Positions 8,982 to 18,181 of a stretch of 64,000 nt of DNA are shown one piece after another. The DNA lies in the NCBI GenBank assembly GCA_945860165.1, contig CAMAPL010000003.1, positions 122,495-186,494 on the forward strand, in the 5' to 3' direction. Source of the DNA: Rhizobium sp. Q54. Its GTDB lineage: Bacteria > Pseudomonadota > Alphaproteobacteria > Micropepsales > Micropepsaceae. Position 1 is the stretch's first letter. Every line of letters begins with the position of its first letter. Below the pieces are notes generated by a model. The model did not search any database. It had not been told where the DNA came from and worked only from the letters and a program-made list of their open reading frames with translations. The position numbers and the translations under genes are program-made.

Positions 8982-9577
8982 GCGAAATCCGACAGAGTGA
9001 AGGTCTTGGCAAAAACGCCAGACAAGCGTCCCCGCACCAGGGGTTCGATCGGCGGCAGGCGGCCCAGGCGTTTCACCCTACCCTTTTCCACGATGATGCT
9101 TTCGCTCTCCTCATTGGCGTCGCCGATAAAGGCCACGCCGTGTAGCGGGATATCGCGGGCGCGGATGGCTTCCAGCGACAGCAATGTGTGGTTGATGGTG
9201 CCCAGCCGTGTCGCGGCGCACAGGATCACCGGCAACCGCCAGCGGGCGAAGACATCTATAAAGAGTGTGTCGCGGGTCAGCGGCACCATCAGCCCGCCGG
9301 CGCCTTCGATCACCAGTGCACCGTCCGGGGGATTCAGGGAATCCGGATCAATCGTGACGCCCTCGTCCGCCGCCGCCTGGTGCGGCGAAGCTGCCAGCTT
9401 CAGGCGATAGGCTTCCGGCACGATCTCCACCCCGGCAAGCTCGGCCACCGTCTCGCTGTCGCCGGGTTCACCCGCCTGGACCGGTTTCCAGTAACGCGCA
9501 CCGATCATGCCGGCGAGACCGGCGGCGAACACCGTCTTACCGATATCGGTGTCGGTTCCAGTGACGACAAATCTCAT
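8978..9577 (-). CDS. bioD: ATP-dependent dethiobiotin synthetase
   Basis: BioD closes the ureido ring of dethiobiotin from DAPA, CO2 and ATP. The 199-residue protein opens with the P-loop variant GTDTDIGKT (K14) and has the WKPVQAG block and the switch-like [11 protein letters not shown] motif. It overlaps bioF upstream and bioA downstream by 4 bases each (ATGA), a strong sign of a coupled operon. Confidence 0.95.
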   Translation of the reverse strand: MRFVVTGTDTDIGKTVFAAGLAGMIGARYWKPVQAGEPGDSETVAELAGVEIVPEAYRLKLAASPHQAAADEGVTIDPDSLNPPDGALVIEGAGGLMVPLTRDTLFIDVFARWRLPVILCAATRLGTINHTLLSLEAIRARDIPLHGVAFIGDANEESESIIVEKGRVKRLGRLPPIEPLVRGRLSGVFAKTFTLSDFA

Positions 9578-10716
9578 GCTTTTGCCATTTCCACCACCAG
9601 ATCGGCGAACAGCGCATCCAGATCGCCCGTCGTGACATGCAGGGTCAGCGCGATGCGCAGCCGCGCGGTATCTTCCGGCACGGTCGGCGGGCGGATGGCG
9701 CGAATGTCATGGCCGCGCGCCTGCAAGGCCGCTGCCAGAGCAACCGCCCTAGTATCAGCGCCCAGGATGACCGGCACGATCTGCGAACCGGAAAAGGAAA
9801 GCACGAGGTCTTTCATCAGCCCGCCGGCATGGCGCACCAGCCCCTGCAACTGGGTGCGCTCCTGCTCGGCGCCAGCGCAGATTTTCAGCGCCGCGCGCAC
9901 TACCGCCGCCATCAAGGGCGACGGCGCGGTTGAATAGATGAAGGCGCGGCCACGGTTGACCAGAAAGTCCCGATACATGCGCGGCAGGCAGACCAGCGCC
10001 CCCGACGCGCCCAGGCCTTTGCCGCAGGTGTGCAGGGAAATGATGTTGGGGGCGCCTTCATATTGCGCCCCCAGCCCGCGGCCCTGATCGCCATAGACGC
10101 CGGTGGCATGGGCTTCGTCCAAAATCAGCATCGCGTCATGGCGCACCGCCAGCGCCACCAGATCGGCCAGCGGCGCGCGGTCACCGTCCATCGAATAGAG
10201 CGTTTCCACCGCGATCCACACCCGCCCGGCACCGCCCTGTCCGCGCCATCGCGTGATGATGTCGTCCATCGCGGCCACATCATTGTGCGGGGCGGCCAGC
10301 GCCGGGATACGGGCCGGATCGAGCCCGTCGCGGATGCTGGCATGGATCAGCGCGTCATGGACAATCAGGTCGCCGGTTCGCGGCAAGGTGGCGATCAGGG
10401 CGGCATTGGCGGCAAAGCCGGTGGGAAAATACAGCGCCGTCTCACTGCCGAAGAAACTGGCGGCTTCCTCTTCCAGCATTTCATGCTCGGGATGATTGCC
10501 GCGCAGCAGGCGCGAGCCGCCGGCGCCTACCGGCACCCCGCGCGCCAGCGCATCGCGCGCCGCATCGCGCAGCCGCGTGGATTCAGCTAGCGCGAGGAAA
10601 TCATTGGAGGTGAAATCGCGACCGCTGCGCGGGACCAGTGCGCGCAGCCGACCTTTGGCCGCCAGCGCGTCCAGAACGTCTCTGTGTTCCTTGGCTTTAT
10701 GGGGATCGACGGTCAT
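9574..10716 (-). CDS. bioF: 8-amino-7-oxononanoate synthase
   Basis: BioF is a PLP enzyme of the alpha-oxoamine synthase family that condenses pimeloyl thioester with alanine. Seen are [27 protein letters not shown] (D200) and the PLP lysine in THTCGKG-like [12 protein letters not shown] (K233). A GTG at 10737 is also in frame and would add seven residues; the ATG at 10716 gives the more usual N-terminus. The gene begins 39 bases after glnK on the same strand, so it may share the amtB-glnK transcript. No bioB or bioC/bioZ is in the window. Confidence 0.94.
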   Translation of the reverse strand: MTVDPHKAKEHRDVLDALAAKGRLRALVPRSGRDFTSNDFLALAESTRLRDAARDALARGVPVGAGGSRLLRGNHPEHEMLEEEAASFFGSETALYFPTGFAANAALIATLPRTGDLIVHDALIHASIRDGLDPARIPALAAPHNDVAAMDDIITRWRGQGGAGRVWIAVETLYSMDGDRAPLADLVALAVRHDAMLILDEAHATGVYGDQGRGLGAQYEGAPNIISLHTCGKGLGASGALVCLPRMYRDFLVNRGRAFIYSTAPSPLMAAVVRAALKICAGAEQERTQLQGLVRHAGGLMKDLVLSFSGSQIVPVILGADTRAVALAAALQARGHDIRAIRPPTVPEDTARLRIALTLHVTTGDLDALFADLVVEMAKA

Positions 10717-10755
10717 GGGCAGGCATGGATTCCACACCCCTACCCAAAGGGCAAG

Positions 10756-11094
10756 TTAGAGGGCGTTGTCGCCGGTTTCGCCTGTGCGAACCCGCAGCGC
10801 CGCTTCCAGGTCCACGACAAAAATCTTGCCGTCGCCGATCTTGCCGGAGCGCGCGGCCCGAGTGATAGCGCCGACCACTTCTTCCACCCGGTCGTCGGCC
10901 AGTGCCACTTCCACTTTCAGCTTGGGGGTGAAGGAGATGGTGTATTCCGCCCCGCGATAGATTTCGGTATGGCCCTTCTGGCGGCCATAGCCACGCACCT
11001 CGGTCACCGTCATGCCGTTGATGCCCAGAGCGGTGAGCGCCTCGCGCACCGCGTCCAGGCGGTGCGGCTGAATGATCGCGGTGACCAGTTTCAT
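10756..11094 (-). CDS. glnK: PII nitrogen regulatory protein GlnK
   Basis: This 112-residue PII trimer subunit senses 2-oxoglutarate, ATP/ADP and uridylylation state and gates the ammonium channel. The uridylylation tyrosine is Y51 in RGAEYTISFTPK, within a normal T-loop, and GYGRQKGHTEIYRG and the C-terminal TGETGDNAL-type ending are intact. A TTG one codon upstream is possible, but an AGGAG is well placed for the ATG at 11094. It follows amtB by 9 bases; the usual order is glnK-amtB, so here the pair is reversed. Confidence 0.95.
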   Translation of the reverse strand: MKLVTAIIQPHRLDAVREALTALGINGMTVTEVRGYGRQKGHTEIYRGAEYTISFTPKLKVEVALADDRVEEVVGAITRAARSGKIGDGKIFVVDLEAALRVRTGETGDNAL

Positions 11095-11103
11095 CAAAAA
11101 CTC

Positions 11104-12345
11104 CTAGCGGTTGTTATGGTAGCCGGTTTCGCCATGGCTGGTGAAATCCAGGCCCTGGGTTTCATGCTCCGCGTCCACCCGCAGCCCGACCAGCATGTCG
11201 GCCAGCTTGGTGATAATCCAGGTGGCGACGGCCGAGAACAGCGCAACGGCGGCGACACCGATTGCCTGCACGCCGAACTGTTCCAGCGGCGCATGATTGA
11301 GCTTGCCTCCCGCGATTCCGATCAACGCGACAAAGGGCAGCGCCAAAGTACCGAGTGCGCCGCCCACGCCATGCACGCCCAGCACATCAAGGGCATCGTC
11401 CACCGCTATGACTTTCTTCACCAGCCAGACCGCGAAATAGCAGACGCAGGCAGACGCCGCACCCAGCGCCACCGCGCCCAGGGGTCCGGCGACACCGGCC
11501 GCCGGCGTGATGGTGGCCAGTCCCGCGATGGTGCCGGTGACCGCGCCCACCAGGCTAGGCTTGCCGAACTTGACCCATTCGATCGCCATCCACACGATGG
11601 TGGCGGTGGCGGCCGACAGATGCGTCGCCAGCATCGCCATACCGGCATCGCTGCCAGCCGTCAGGGCGCTGCCCGCATTGAAGCCGAACCAGCCGACCCA
11701 CAGCAGCGACGCGCCGACCATCACCATCCAGGGCGCGTGGGGCGGGCGGATACCGTGGGGAAATTCGTGGCGCGGCCCGATCATCCAGGCGATCACCAGC
11801 GCCGATACGCCCGCTGTGACATGCACCACGATGCCGCCTGCGTAATCCATCACCCCCATATCGGCCAGCCAGCCGCCGCCCCACACCCAGTGCGTCACCG
11901 GCGCATAGACGATCAGCATCCACAGCGCGGAAATCAGCAGCACGGCGGCAAAGCGGATGCGCTCGACATAGGCGCCGATAATCAGCGCCGGGGTGATGAC
12001 CGCGAAGGTCATCTGGAACATGACAAAGACGCTTTCGGGCAGATGGGTACCGGGATGCGCCCCGTCCCGCGTCAGGTTTTGCAGGAAAAACGCCGCGCCA
12101 TCGCCCAGCCAGGCGCCGTCGCCGGAAAAGGCAAGCGAATAACCGAAGGCAAACCACAGCACCGAACAGACGCAGGCGACAGCGAAACACTGCGCCAGCA
12201 CCGACAGGATGTTCTTGGCCTGGACCAGCCCGCCATAAAACAGCGCCAGGGCTGGCAGGGTCATCAACAGGACCAGGGCGGTCGCGGTGAGAATCCAGGC
12301 GGTATCAGCGGCGTTGATTGCTGCGTCGATCACTTTCTGCCCCAT
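11104..12345 (-). CDS. amtB: Ammonium transporter AmtB
   Basis: AmtB is a trimeric inner-membrane channel for ammonium. Key features are visible: the Phe gate in FVMFQMTFAVITPALI, the recruiting aspartate in MDYAGGIVVHVTAG, and the pore histidine pair (VVHVTAG and VLGVHGVGG). About eleven hydrophobic helices follow a start at MGQKVIDAA. The open frame extends 31 codons further upstream, but that part is not family-like and approaches the divergent mmsA, so the ATG at 12345 is used. GlnK directly follows and would block the channel when nitrogen is plentiful. Confidence 0.95.
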   Translation of the reverse strand: MGQKVIDAAINAADTAWILTATALVLLMTLPALALFYGGLVQAKNILSVLAQCFAVACVCSVLWFAFGYSLAFSGDGAWLGDGAAFFLQNLTRDGAHPGTHLPESVFVMFQMTFAVITPALIIGAYVERIRFAAVLLISALWMLIVYAPVTHWVWGGGWLADMGVMDYAGGIVVHVTAGVSALVIAWMIGPRHEFPHGIRPPHAPWMVMVGASLLWVGWFGFNAGSALTAGSDAGMAMLATHLSAATATIVWMAIEWVKFGKPSLVGAVTGTIAGLATITPAAGVAGPLGAVALGAASACVCYFAVWLVKKVIAVDDALDVLGVHGVGGALGTLALPFVALIGIAGGKLNHAPLEQFGVQAIGVAAVALFSAVATWIITKLADMLVGLRVDAEHETQGLDFTSHGETGYHNNR

Positions 12346-12455
12346 CCCAATGCAATGCCCGTTTTTCGAGCATATGTTCTTGCCTATTTGTCCATTAGAC
12401 TGGCGAAATTCAGGGCGGCTGACAAGCGGCTGTTTCACCTGTTAAAGACCCCAGT

Positions 12456-13943
12456 ATGAAGCTCATTCCCCACCTGATCGCGGGCTCCCTCCTCGCTGGC
12501 ACCGAGACTTCGCCCGTGTTCAACCCGGCCACGGGAGAACAGAGCGGGTCGGTTGCGTCGGGCGGAAAATCCGAAATCGACGCGGCGGTGACCGCGGCAC
12601 AGGCCGCCTTTCCGGGCTGGGCCGCCACCACACCCAGCAAGCGCGCCAAGGTGATGTATGAGATGCGGCGCCTGCTGGGGGCGCGCGGGGACGAGATCGC
12701 CCGCGCCATCAGCGCCGAGCACGGCAAGATGCACGCCGATGCCCTGGGCGAAGTCGCACGTGGCCAGGAAGTGGTGGAGTTCGCCTGCGGCATCCCGCAC
12801 CTGCTGAAAGGCAGCTTCAGCCCTAGTGTCTCGGCGGGGATGGATTCCTATGACCAGCGCCAGCCGCTGGGCGTGGTGGCGGGGATCACGCCCTTCAATT
12901 TCCCGGCCATGGTGCCACTCTGGATGATGCCGATGGCGCTGGCCTGCGGTAACGCTTTCATCCTCAAGCCATCAGAACGCGATCCGTCCGCCGCCAACCT
13001 GCTGCACAATCTGTGGCGTGAGGCCGGCCTGCCGGACGGCGTGCTGAATGTGGTGCATGGCGGCAAGGCGGCGGTGGACGCGATCCTCGATCACCCCGGC
13101 ATCGCCGCGGTGTCCTTTGTCGGCTCCACGCCCATCGCCGAATATGTCTACGCACGCGGCTGTGCAGCGGGAAAACGCGTGCAGGCCCTCGGCGGCGCCA
13201 AGAACCATCTGGTGGTGATGCCCGATGCCGATCTCGACCAGGCGGCGGATGCCCTGATGGGCGCGGCTTACGGTTCGGCCGGCGAACGCTGCATGGCGGT
13301 TTCGGTGGCGGTACCGGTGGGCGAGAAAACCGCCGACGCGCTGATCGCCAAACTCAAGCCACGCATCGCGGCGCTGAAGGTTGGTCCCGCCACCGACGCC
13401 AGCGCCGAGATGGGTCCGCTAGTGACGGCGGCGCACCGCGACAAGGTCATCTCCTATATCGATGCGGGCGCCCGCGAAGGCGCGCAGCTGTTGGTGGATG
13501 GCCGCGGGTTGATACTGCAGGGATATGAGCAGGGCTTCTGGCTGGGCGGCACCCTGCTGGACCGCGTCACGCCGGACATGACGGTCTATAAGGAAGAGAT
13601 CTTCGGCCCCGTGCTGTCGGTGGTGCGCGCGGAAAATTACGAAGGCGCGGTTGGCCTGGTCAACAGTCATCCCTTCGCCAACGGCACCGCTATCTTCACC
13701 CGCGACGGCGATGCTGCGCGCGACTTCACCGACCGGATCCAGGTCGGCATGGTCGGGGTCAACGTGCCGATCCCGGTGCCGGTGGGGTATCATTCATTCG
13801 GCGGCTGGAAATCCTCGATCTTCGGCAGCCATGGCGTCTATGGCCCGGAGGGCGTGCATTTCTACACCAGGCTGAAAACGGTGACGGCGCGCTGGCCCAC
13901 CGGCGTTCGCGCCGGCGCCCAGTTTCATTTCAGCGATCGGTAG
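12456..13943 (+). CDS. mmsA: CoA-acylating methylmalonate-semialdehyde dehydrogenase
   Basis: This enzyme oxidises methylmalonate semialdehyde to propionyl-CoA in valine and myo-inositol catabolism. Its 495 residues show the aldehyde dehydrogenase fold, with ITPFNFPAMVPLWMMPMA, FVGSTPIAEYVY, the LGGAKNHLVVMPDAD block (N250) and the nucleophile C279 in GSAGERCMAVS. The MMSDH subfamily is marked by GAKNH instead of the usual glutamate active-site motif. It is transcribed away from amtB. No other valine-degradation gene is next to it, so its metabolic partners lie elsewhere. Confidence 0.95.
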   Translation: MKLIPHLIAGSLLAGTETSPVFNPATGEQSGSVASGGKSEIDAAVTAAQAAFPGWAATTPSKRAKVMYEMRRLLGARGDEIARAISAEHGKMHADALGEVARGQEVVEFACGIPHLLKGSFSPSVSAGMDSYDQRQPLGVVAGITPFNFPAMVPLWMMPMALACGNAFILKPSERDPSAANLLHNLWREAGLPDGVLNVVHGGKAAVDAILDHPGIAAVSFVGSTPIAEYVYARGCAAGKRVQALGGAKNHLVVMPDADLDQAADALMGAAYGSAGERCMAVSVAVPVGEKTADALIAKLKPRIAALKVGPATDASAEMGPLVTAAHRDKVISYIDAGAREGAQLLVDGRGLILQGYEQGFWLGGTLLDRVTPDMTVYKEEIFGPVLSVVRAENYEGAVGLVNSHPFANGTAIFTRDGDAARDFTDRIQVGMVGVNVPIPVPVGYHSFGGWKSSIFGSHGVYGPEGVHFYTRLKTVTARWPTGVRAGAQFHFSDR

Positions 13944-14050
13944 TCGCGACGTTTCACGACCGTTTTTGCCTTGGGAGCGCCACATCCTTGGGCTAGTATC
14001 ACTGATGCTCCCATCGCCTCAAGAATGCCGGAGATCCCAGGGAGTTGTAT

Positions 14051-16045
14051 ATGCACGTGCTTAACCGACGTCTGATGCTGACCACCACCATCGGCGGACT
14101 TGCTGCGGCGGCGCTGCCCTTGCCGATCATGGCCCAGGCTCAGGCCCCGGCGAACACCGAATGGCGCAGCTATGGCGGCGACCTCGCCCATACCAGACAT
14201 GCACCGCTGGATCAGATCAATGGCGAGAATTTCAACAAGCTGGAAGTCGCCTGGGAATTCAGCACCAAGAATCTGGGCCCGCGCGCGGAAGTGATCCTTC
14301 AGGGCACGCCGCTGCTGATCAAGGGCAAGCTCTATTGCACGGCGGGCGCGCGGCGCGACGTGGTCTGCCTGGATGCCGCCACCGGCGAACTGCTCTGGCT
14401 CCACAAGAGCCCTGATGAAGGCGCGCGCACGCGCAATGCTCCGCGTCGTCTTTCCGGCCGCGGGGTCGGTTATTGGACCGACGGCAGCATCGAACGCATC
14501 ATGTATGTCACCATCGGCTATCAGATGGTGGCGCTAGACGCCCGCACCGGCCTGCTGGATCTCGAGTTCGGCGTGCACGGCATGGTCGATCTGAAGAAAG
14601 AAATCGACCAGGACTTGGATCCGGAAAAGGCTGATATCGGCTTGCACACCGCACCCACCATCGCCAACGATGTGATCATCATCGGCGCCGCCCATACTGC
14701 CGGCAACACACCCGCCGTGAAAAAGAATGCGCGCGGCTATGTGCGCGGCTTCGACGTTCGCACCGGCAAGCGCCTGTGGATTTTCCACACCATCCCGCAC
14801 AAGGGTGAGTTCGGCTACGACACCTGGGCATCGGGCACCGCCGAGGAAGCCGGCAACACCGGCGCCTGGGCGCAGATTTCCGCCGACGAGGAACTGGGCC
14901 TGGCCTATCTGGGCGTGGAGATGCCAACCGGCGACCAGATGGGTTTCTATCGCCCCGGCAACAACCTGTTCGCCGAAAGCATCGTCGCGGTCGACACCCG
15001 CACCGGCAAGCGCCGGTGGCATTACCAGATGGTGCATCACGGGCTGTGGGATTACGATGTGCCCTGTGCCGCCATCCTCTGCGACCTGCCGCACAATGGC
15101 CGCATCATCAAGGCGCTGGTGCAGCCGACCAAGCAGGCCTTCCTGTTTGTGCTCGACCGCGAGACCGGCAAGCCGGCCTGGCCGATACCTGAAAAGCGCG
15201 TGCCCGCCGGCGACGTGCCAGGCGAATGGTATGCCAAGACCCAGCCGCATCCCTCCAAGCCGCCGCCGTTCGACCGCCAGGGTTTCGGCGCGGACGACAT
15301 CGTGGACTTCACGCCCGAGATCAGAGAGCGGGCGCTGAAGATCGCAAGCTATTACAAGTGGGGCCCGGTCTATACCGCGCCGATCATGCCCAAGAAGGGC
15401 GGCCCCTACGGCGTGATCAACATGCCGGGCTATATCGGCGGCATCAACTGGCCGGGCGGCGCCTACGATCCCGACCAGCACACGGTCTATACCTATTCGC
15501 AGACCAACCTGCTGACCATCGGCAACGTGATCGAGAACCCCGACAAGAAGATGGGTGAATTCTCGATGGTGCATGTCAATCCGCCCGCCGACACGCCCGG
15601 CGTGCGCCCCGGCGATTTGACGGTGGACGGCATCCCGCTGGTCAAGCCGCCTTACGGGCGCATCACGGCCACCAATCTTGCCACCGGCACCCAGAGCTGG
15701 CAGGCCGTGCATGGCGAGACGCCGGACGCAATCCGCAACCACCCCCTGCTGAAGGGCGTGAAGCTTCCGCGCACCGGCATGATCGGCAAGGTCGGACCCC
15801 TTTCCACCAAGAGCCTCGTGATTTGCGGCGATCCCATGACCTATACCGACGAAACCGGACGGCTGGGTGCGCGGCTGCGCGCCTATGACAAGAAGACCGG
15901 CGAGGAACGCGGCGCGGTGTTCATTCCCGGCGAGCAGACCGGTTCGCCCATGAGCTACATGCTGGGCGGGCGGCAATATATCGTGCTGGCTATCGGTGGC
16001 CGGAGTTACAACGGCGCCTTCATCGCCTTTCGCCTGCCCGCTTAG
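14051..16045 (+). CDS. PQQ-dependent dehydrogenase (quinoprotein), exported
   Basis: This is an eight-bladed beta-propeller quinoprotein of the pyrroloquinoline-quinone glucose/alcohol dehydrogenase superfamily, oxidising an unknown sugar or alcohol in the periplasm. The N-terminus (MHVLNRRLMLTT plus a hydrophobic stretch ending AQAQA) is a Tat- or Sec-like signal. Family features are NTEWRSYGGDLAHTRHAPLDQIN, repeated blade-end motifs of the DAxTGxxLW type, HHGLWDYD and GSPMSYMLGGRQYIVLAIGG. No CXXCH heme motif is present, so electrons must go to a separate acceptor. GGGAG lies 6 bases before the ATG. It forms a tandem pair with the next gene; the substrate cannot be read from sequence. Confidence 0.9.
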   Translation: MHVLNRRLMLTTTIGGLAAAALPLPIMAQAQAPANTEWRSYGGDLAHTRHAPLDQINGENFNKLEVAWEFSTKNLGPRAEVILQGTPLLIKGKLYCTAGARRDVVCLDAATGELLWLHKSPDEGARTRNAPRRLSGRGVGYWTDGSIERIMYVTIGYQMVALDARTGLLDLEFGVHGMVDLKKEIDQDLDPEKADIGLHTAPTIANDVIIIGAAHTAGNTPAVKKNARGYVRGFDVRTGKRLWIFHTIPHKGEFGYDTWASGTAEEAGNTGAWAQISADEELGLAYLGVEMPTGDQMGFYRPGNNLFAESIVAVDTRTGKRRWHYQMVHHGLWDYDVPCAAILCDLPHNGRIIKALVQPTKQAFLFVLDRETGKPAWPIPEKRVPAGDVPGEWYAKTQPHPSKPPPFDRQGFGADDIVDFTPEIRERALKIASYYKWGPVYTAPIMPKKGGPYGVINMPGYIGGINWPGGAYDPDQHTVYTYSQTNLLTIGNVIENPDKKMGEFSMVHVNPPADTPGVRPGDLTVDGIPLVKPPYGRITATNLATGTQSWQAVHGETPDAIRNHPLLKGVKLPRTGMIGKVGPLSTKSLVICGDPMTYTDETGRLGARLRAYDKKTGEERGAVFIPGEQTGSPMSYMLGGRQYIVLAIGGRSYNGAFIAFRLPA

Positions 16046-16132
16046 GCCTCTGCCACGGGCGGTTGACCCGCGCCGCCCGGACCGTAAAGTCCGCTCCAAG
16101 GCTTGTCGAAAAGCCACTGGGGAAGGGTTTCC

Positions 16133-18181
16133 ATGTCATCGCCGTCACGCCGCAACGTGCTCCTGTCGGGCACCGCCATTCTTGCCGCCGCCTACCTGCC
16201 CGCCCTGGCGCAGGCCCCGGCCGATACCGAATGGCGCCATTATGCCGCCGACGCAGCCAACACCCGCTATGCGCCGCTGGACCAGATCGATGGCTCCAAC
16301 TTCAACACGTTGCAGGTGGCCTGGCGCTTCAAGACCGACAATCTGGGGCCGCGCCCCGAGTACCAGTATGAAGGCACGCCCCTCGTCATCCGGGGCCGGA
16401 TGTATGTCACAGCCGGCACCCGCCGCGCGGTGGTGTGCCTGGACGCCTCCACCGGTGAAATCCGCTGGATGCACAGCGAGGATGAAGGCACGCGCGGCCG
16501 CAATGCGCCGCGGCAATATTCCGGCCATGGCGTCTCCTACTGGAGCGACGGCAAGGACGAGCGCATACTTTACGTCACGCCGGGATACCGGCTGATCGCG
16601 CTGGACGCCGCCACCGGCTTGAAGATCAAAGGCTTCGGCGAAGACGGCGTGGTGGACCTCAAGAAGGACAATGACCAGGTCACCGACCTGGAAAAAGACT
16701 CTATCGGCCTGCACGCCACGCCGCTGGTGGCCAAGGACACCGTGATCGTCGGCGCGGCCTTTCTGGGCGGCAGCGTTCCGGCCAAGAAGGGCGGCACCAA
16801 GGGCTATGTCCGCGGCTTTGACGCGCGCACCGGCAAGCGCAAATGGATTTTCCACACCATCCCGCGCAAGGGCGAGGTCGGCTACGACACCTGGGCGCCC
16901 GGCGCGGCGGAACTGGCCGGCAACAATGGCATGTGGGCGCAGGCTAGCGCCGACGAGACGCTCAACCTCGCCTATCTGCCGATCGAAATGCCGACCGGCG
17001 ATGCGGTGGGCGTCACGCGCGGCGGCGACAATCTCTTCAGCGAGACCATCGTCGCGGTAGACATCGATAGCGGCAAGCGCAAGTGGCACTACCAGCTTGT
17101 ACGCCACGGATTGTGGGACCGTGACATCCCCTGCGCTCCCATCCTGTGCGACATGCCGCACGGCGGAAAGATCATCAAGGCGCTTGCCCAGCCCAGCAAG
17201 CAGAACTGGCTGTATGTGCTGAACCGCGAAACCGGCGAGCCAGTCTGGCCGATCCCGAACGTGGCGGTGCCCAAGGGCAGCGTGCCGGGCGAATGGTACG
17301 CGCCGACCCAGCCGATGCCGACCAGGCCCGCCGCCTATGGCGTGCAGCATGTCGGCCCCGACACCATTCTGGATTTTACCCCCGAGCTGCATGCCAGGGG
17401 CCTGGCGCTGATTAAGCGCTACAAGACCGGCGGACCGTTCGAACCGCCGAGCCTTTCGACACCCGAAGGCACCTGGGGCACGCTGCTGGCGCCGGGCTTC
17501 CAGGGCGGCACCAACTGGCCGGGTGGCTGCTACGATCCCGAGACCCATCGCGTCTTCGTCTTCACCCAGAATGTCGCCGAAGTGGTGGGCGTGGTGAAAG
17601 GTGATCCGCGCTACACCGAAAATGAATATGTGCGCGGTGTGGCCGGCGTGACCTCGCGTCCCGCCGCCGCAATGGGCGATGCCAGCGCCGGTCCCGGCAC
17701 CAACAGCGCGCAAGGGGTCACCGCCAATGACGGATTTCGTTCGGGCCAGAACACCATCGACGGCTTGCCGATCCTCAAGCCCCCTTATGGCACCATCACC
17801 GCCATCAACCTGGCCCGCGGCGAACATGAATGGCAGGTCGCCCATGGCGACACGCCCGACGCGATCAAGAACCATCCGGCGCTGAAGGGCCTGAAAATTC
17901 CGCGCACCGGGCGGGTCGGGCTTTTGGGACCGATGGTGACCAAGACGCTGGTGATCTGCGGCGAGGCCGGCATGAACACCACGCCGTCGGGCGCGCGCGG
18001 CGCGATGCTGCGCGCCTATGACAAGGCGACGGGCGAAGAGAAAGGCGCGGTCTACCTCCAGGCACCCCAGACCGGATCGCCCATGAGCTACATGCTGGGC
18101 GGCCGCCAGTACATTGTGCTGGCGATCGGCGGCGGCGGCCATGTGGGCGAACTGGTCGCCTTCAGGCTACCGCGCGCCTGA
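16133..18181 (+). CDS. PQQ-dependent dehydrogenase (quinoprotein), tandem paralogue
   Basis: This is a clear paralogue of the gene 87 bases upstream, with the same order of motifs: DTEWRHYAADAANTRYAPLDQID, blade repeats with DASTGEIRW, RHGLWDRD, and the closing GSPMSYMLGGRQYIVLAIGG. The start at 16133 follows a strong GGAAGGG and gives MSSPSRRNVLLSG, a twin-arginine style signal. At 682 residues it is slightly longer, with an extra segment near residues 500-550 rich in Gly, Ala and Ser. It has no heme motif. The two probably differ in substrate range; which substrates is unknown. Confidence 0.9.
   Translation: MSSPSRRNVLLSGTAILAAAYLPALAQAPADTEWRHYAADAANTRYAPLDQIDGSNFNTLQVAWRFKTDNLGPRPEYQYEGTPLVIRGRMYVTAGTRRAVVCLDASTGEIRWMHSEDEGTRGRNAPRQYSGHGVSYWSDGKDERILYVTPGYRLIALDAATGLKIKGFGEDGVVDLKKDNDQVTDLEKDSIGLHATPLVAKDTVIVGAAFLGGSVPAKKGGTKGYVRGFDARTGKRKWIFHTIPRKGEVGYDTWAPGAAELAGNNGMWAQASADETLNLAYLPIEMPTGDAVGVTRGGDNLFSETIVAVDIDSGKRKWHYQLVRHGLWDRDIPCAPILCDMPHGGKIIKALAQPSKQNWLYVLNRETGEPVWPIPNVAVPKGSVPGEWYAPTQPMPTRPAAYGVQHVGPDTILDFTPELHARGLALIKRYKTGGPFEPPSLSTPEGTWGTLLAPGFQGGTNWPGGCYDPETHRVFVFTQNVAEVVGVVKGDPRYTENEYVRGVAGVTSRPAAAMGDASAGPGTNSAQGVTANDGFRSGQNTIDGLPILKPPYGTITAINLARGEHEWQVAHGDTPDAIKNHPALKGLKIPRTGRVGLLGPMVTKTLVICGEAGMNTTPSGARGAMLRAYDKATGEEKGAVYLQAPQTGSPMSYMLGGRQYIVLAIGGGGHVGELVAFRLPRA

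Noticed and set aside
10684..12459. Plus-strand frame of 591 codons opposite glnK and amtB
   Set aside because: Antisense shadow, rich in Gln, His and Arg.
14534..16117. Minus-strand frame of 527 codons opposite the first quinoprotein
   Set aside because: Antisense shadow of a high-GC gene.
16145..18142. Minus-strand frame of 665 codons opposite the second quinoprotein
   Set aside because: Antisense shadow; the sense strand has full quinoprotein motifs.
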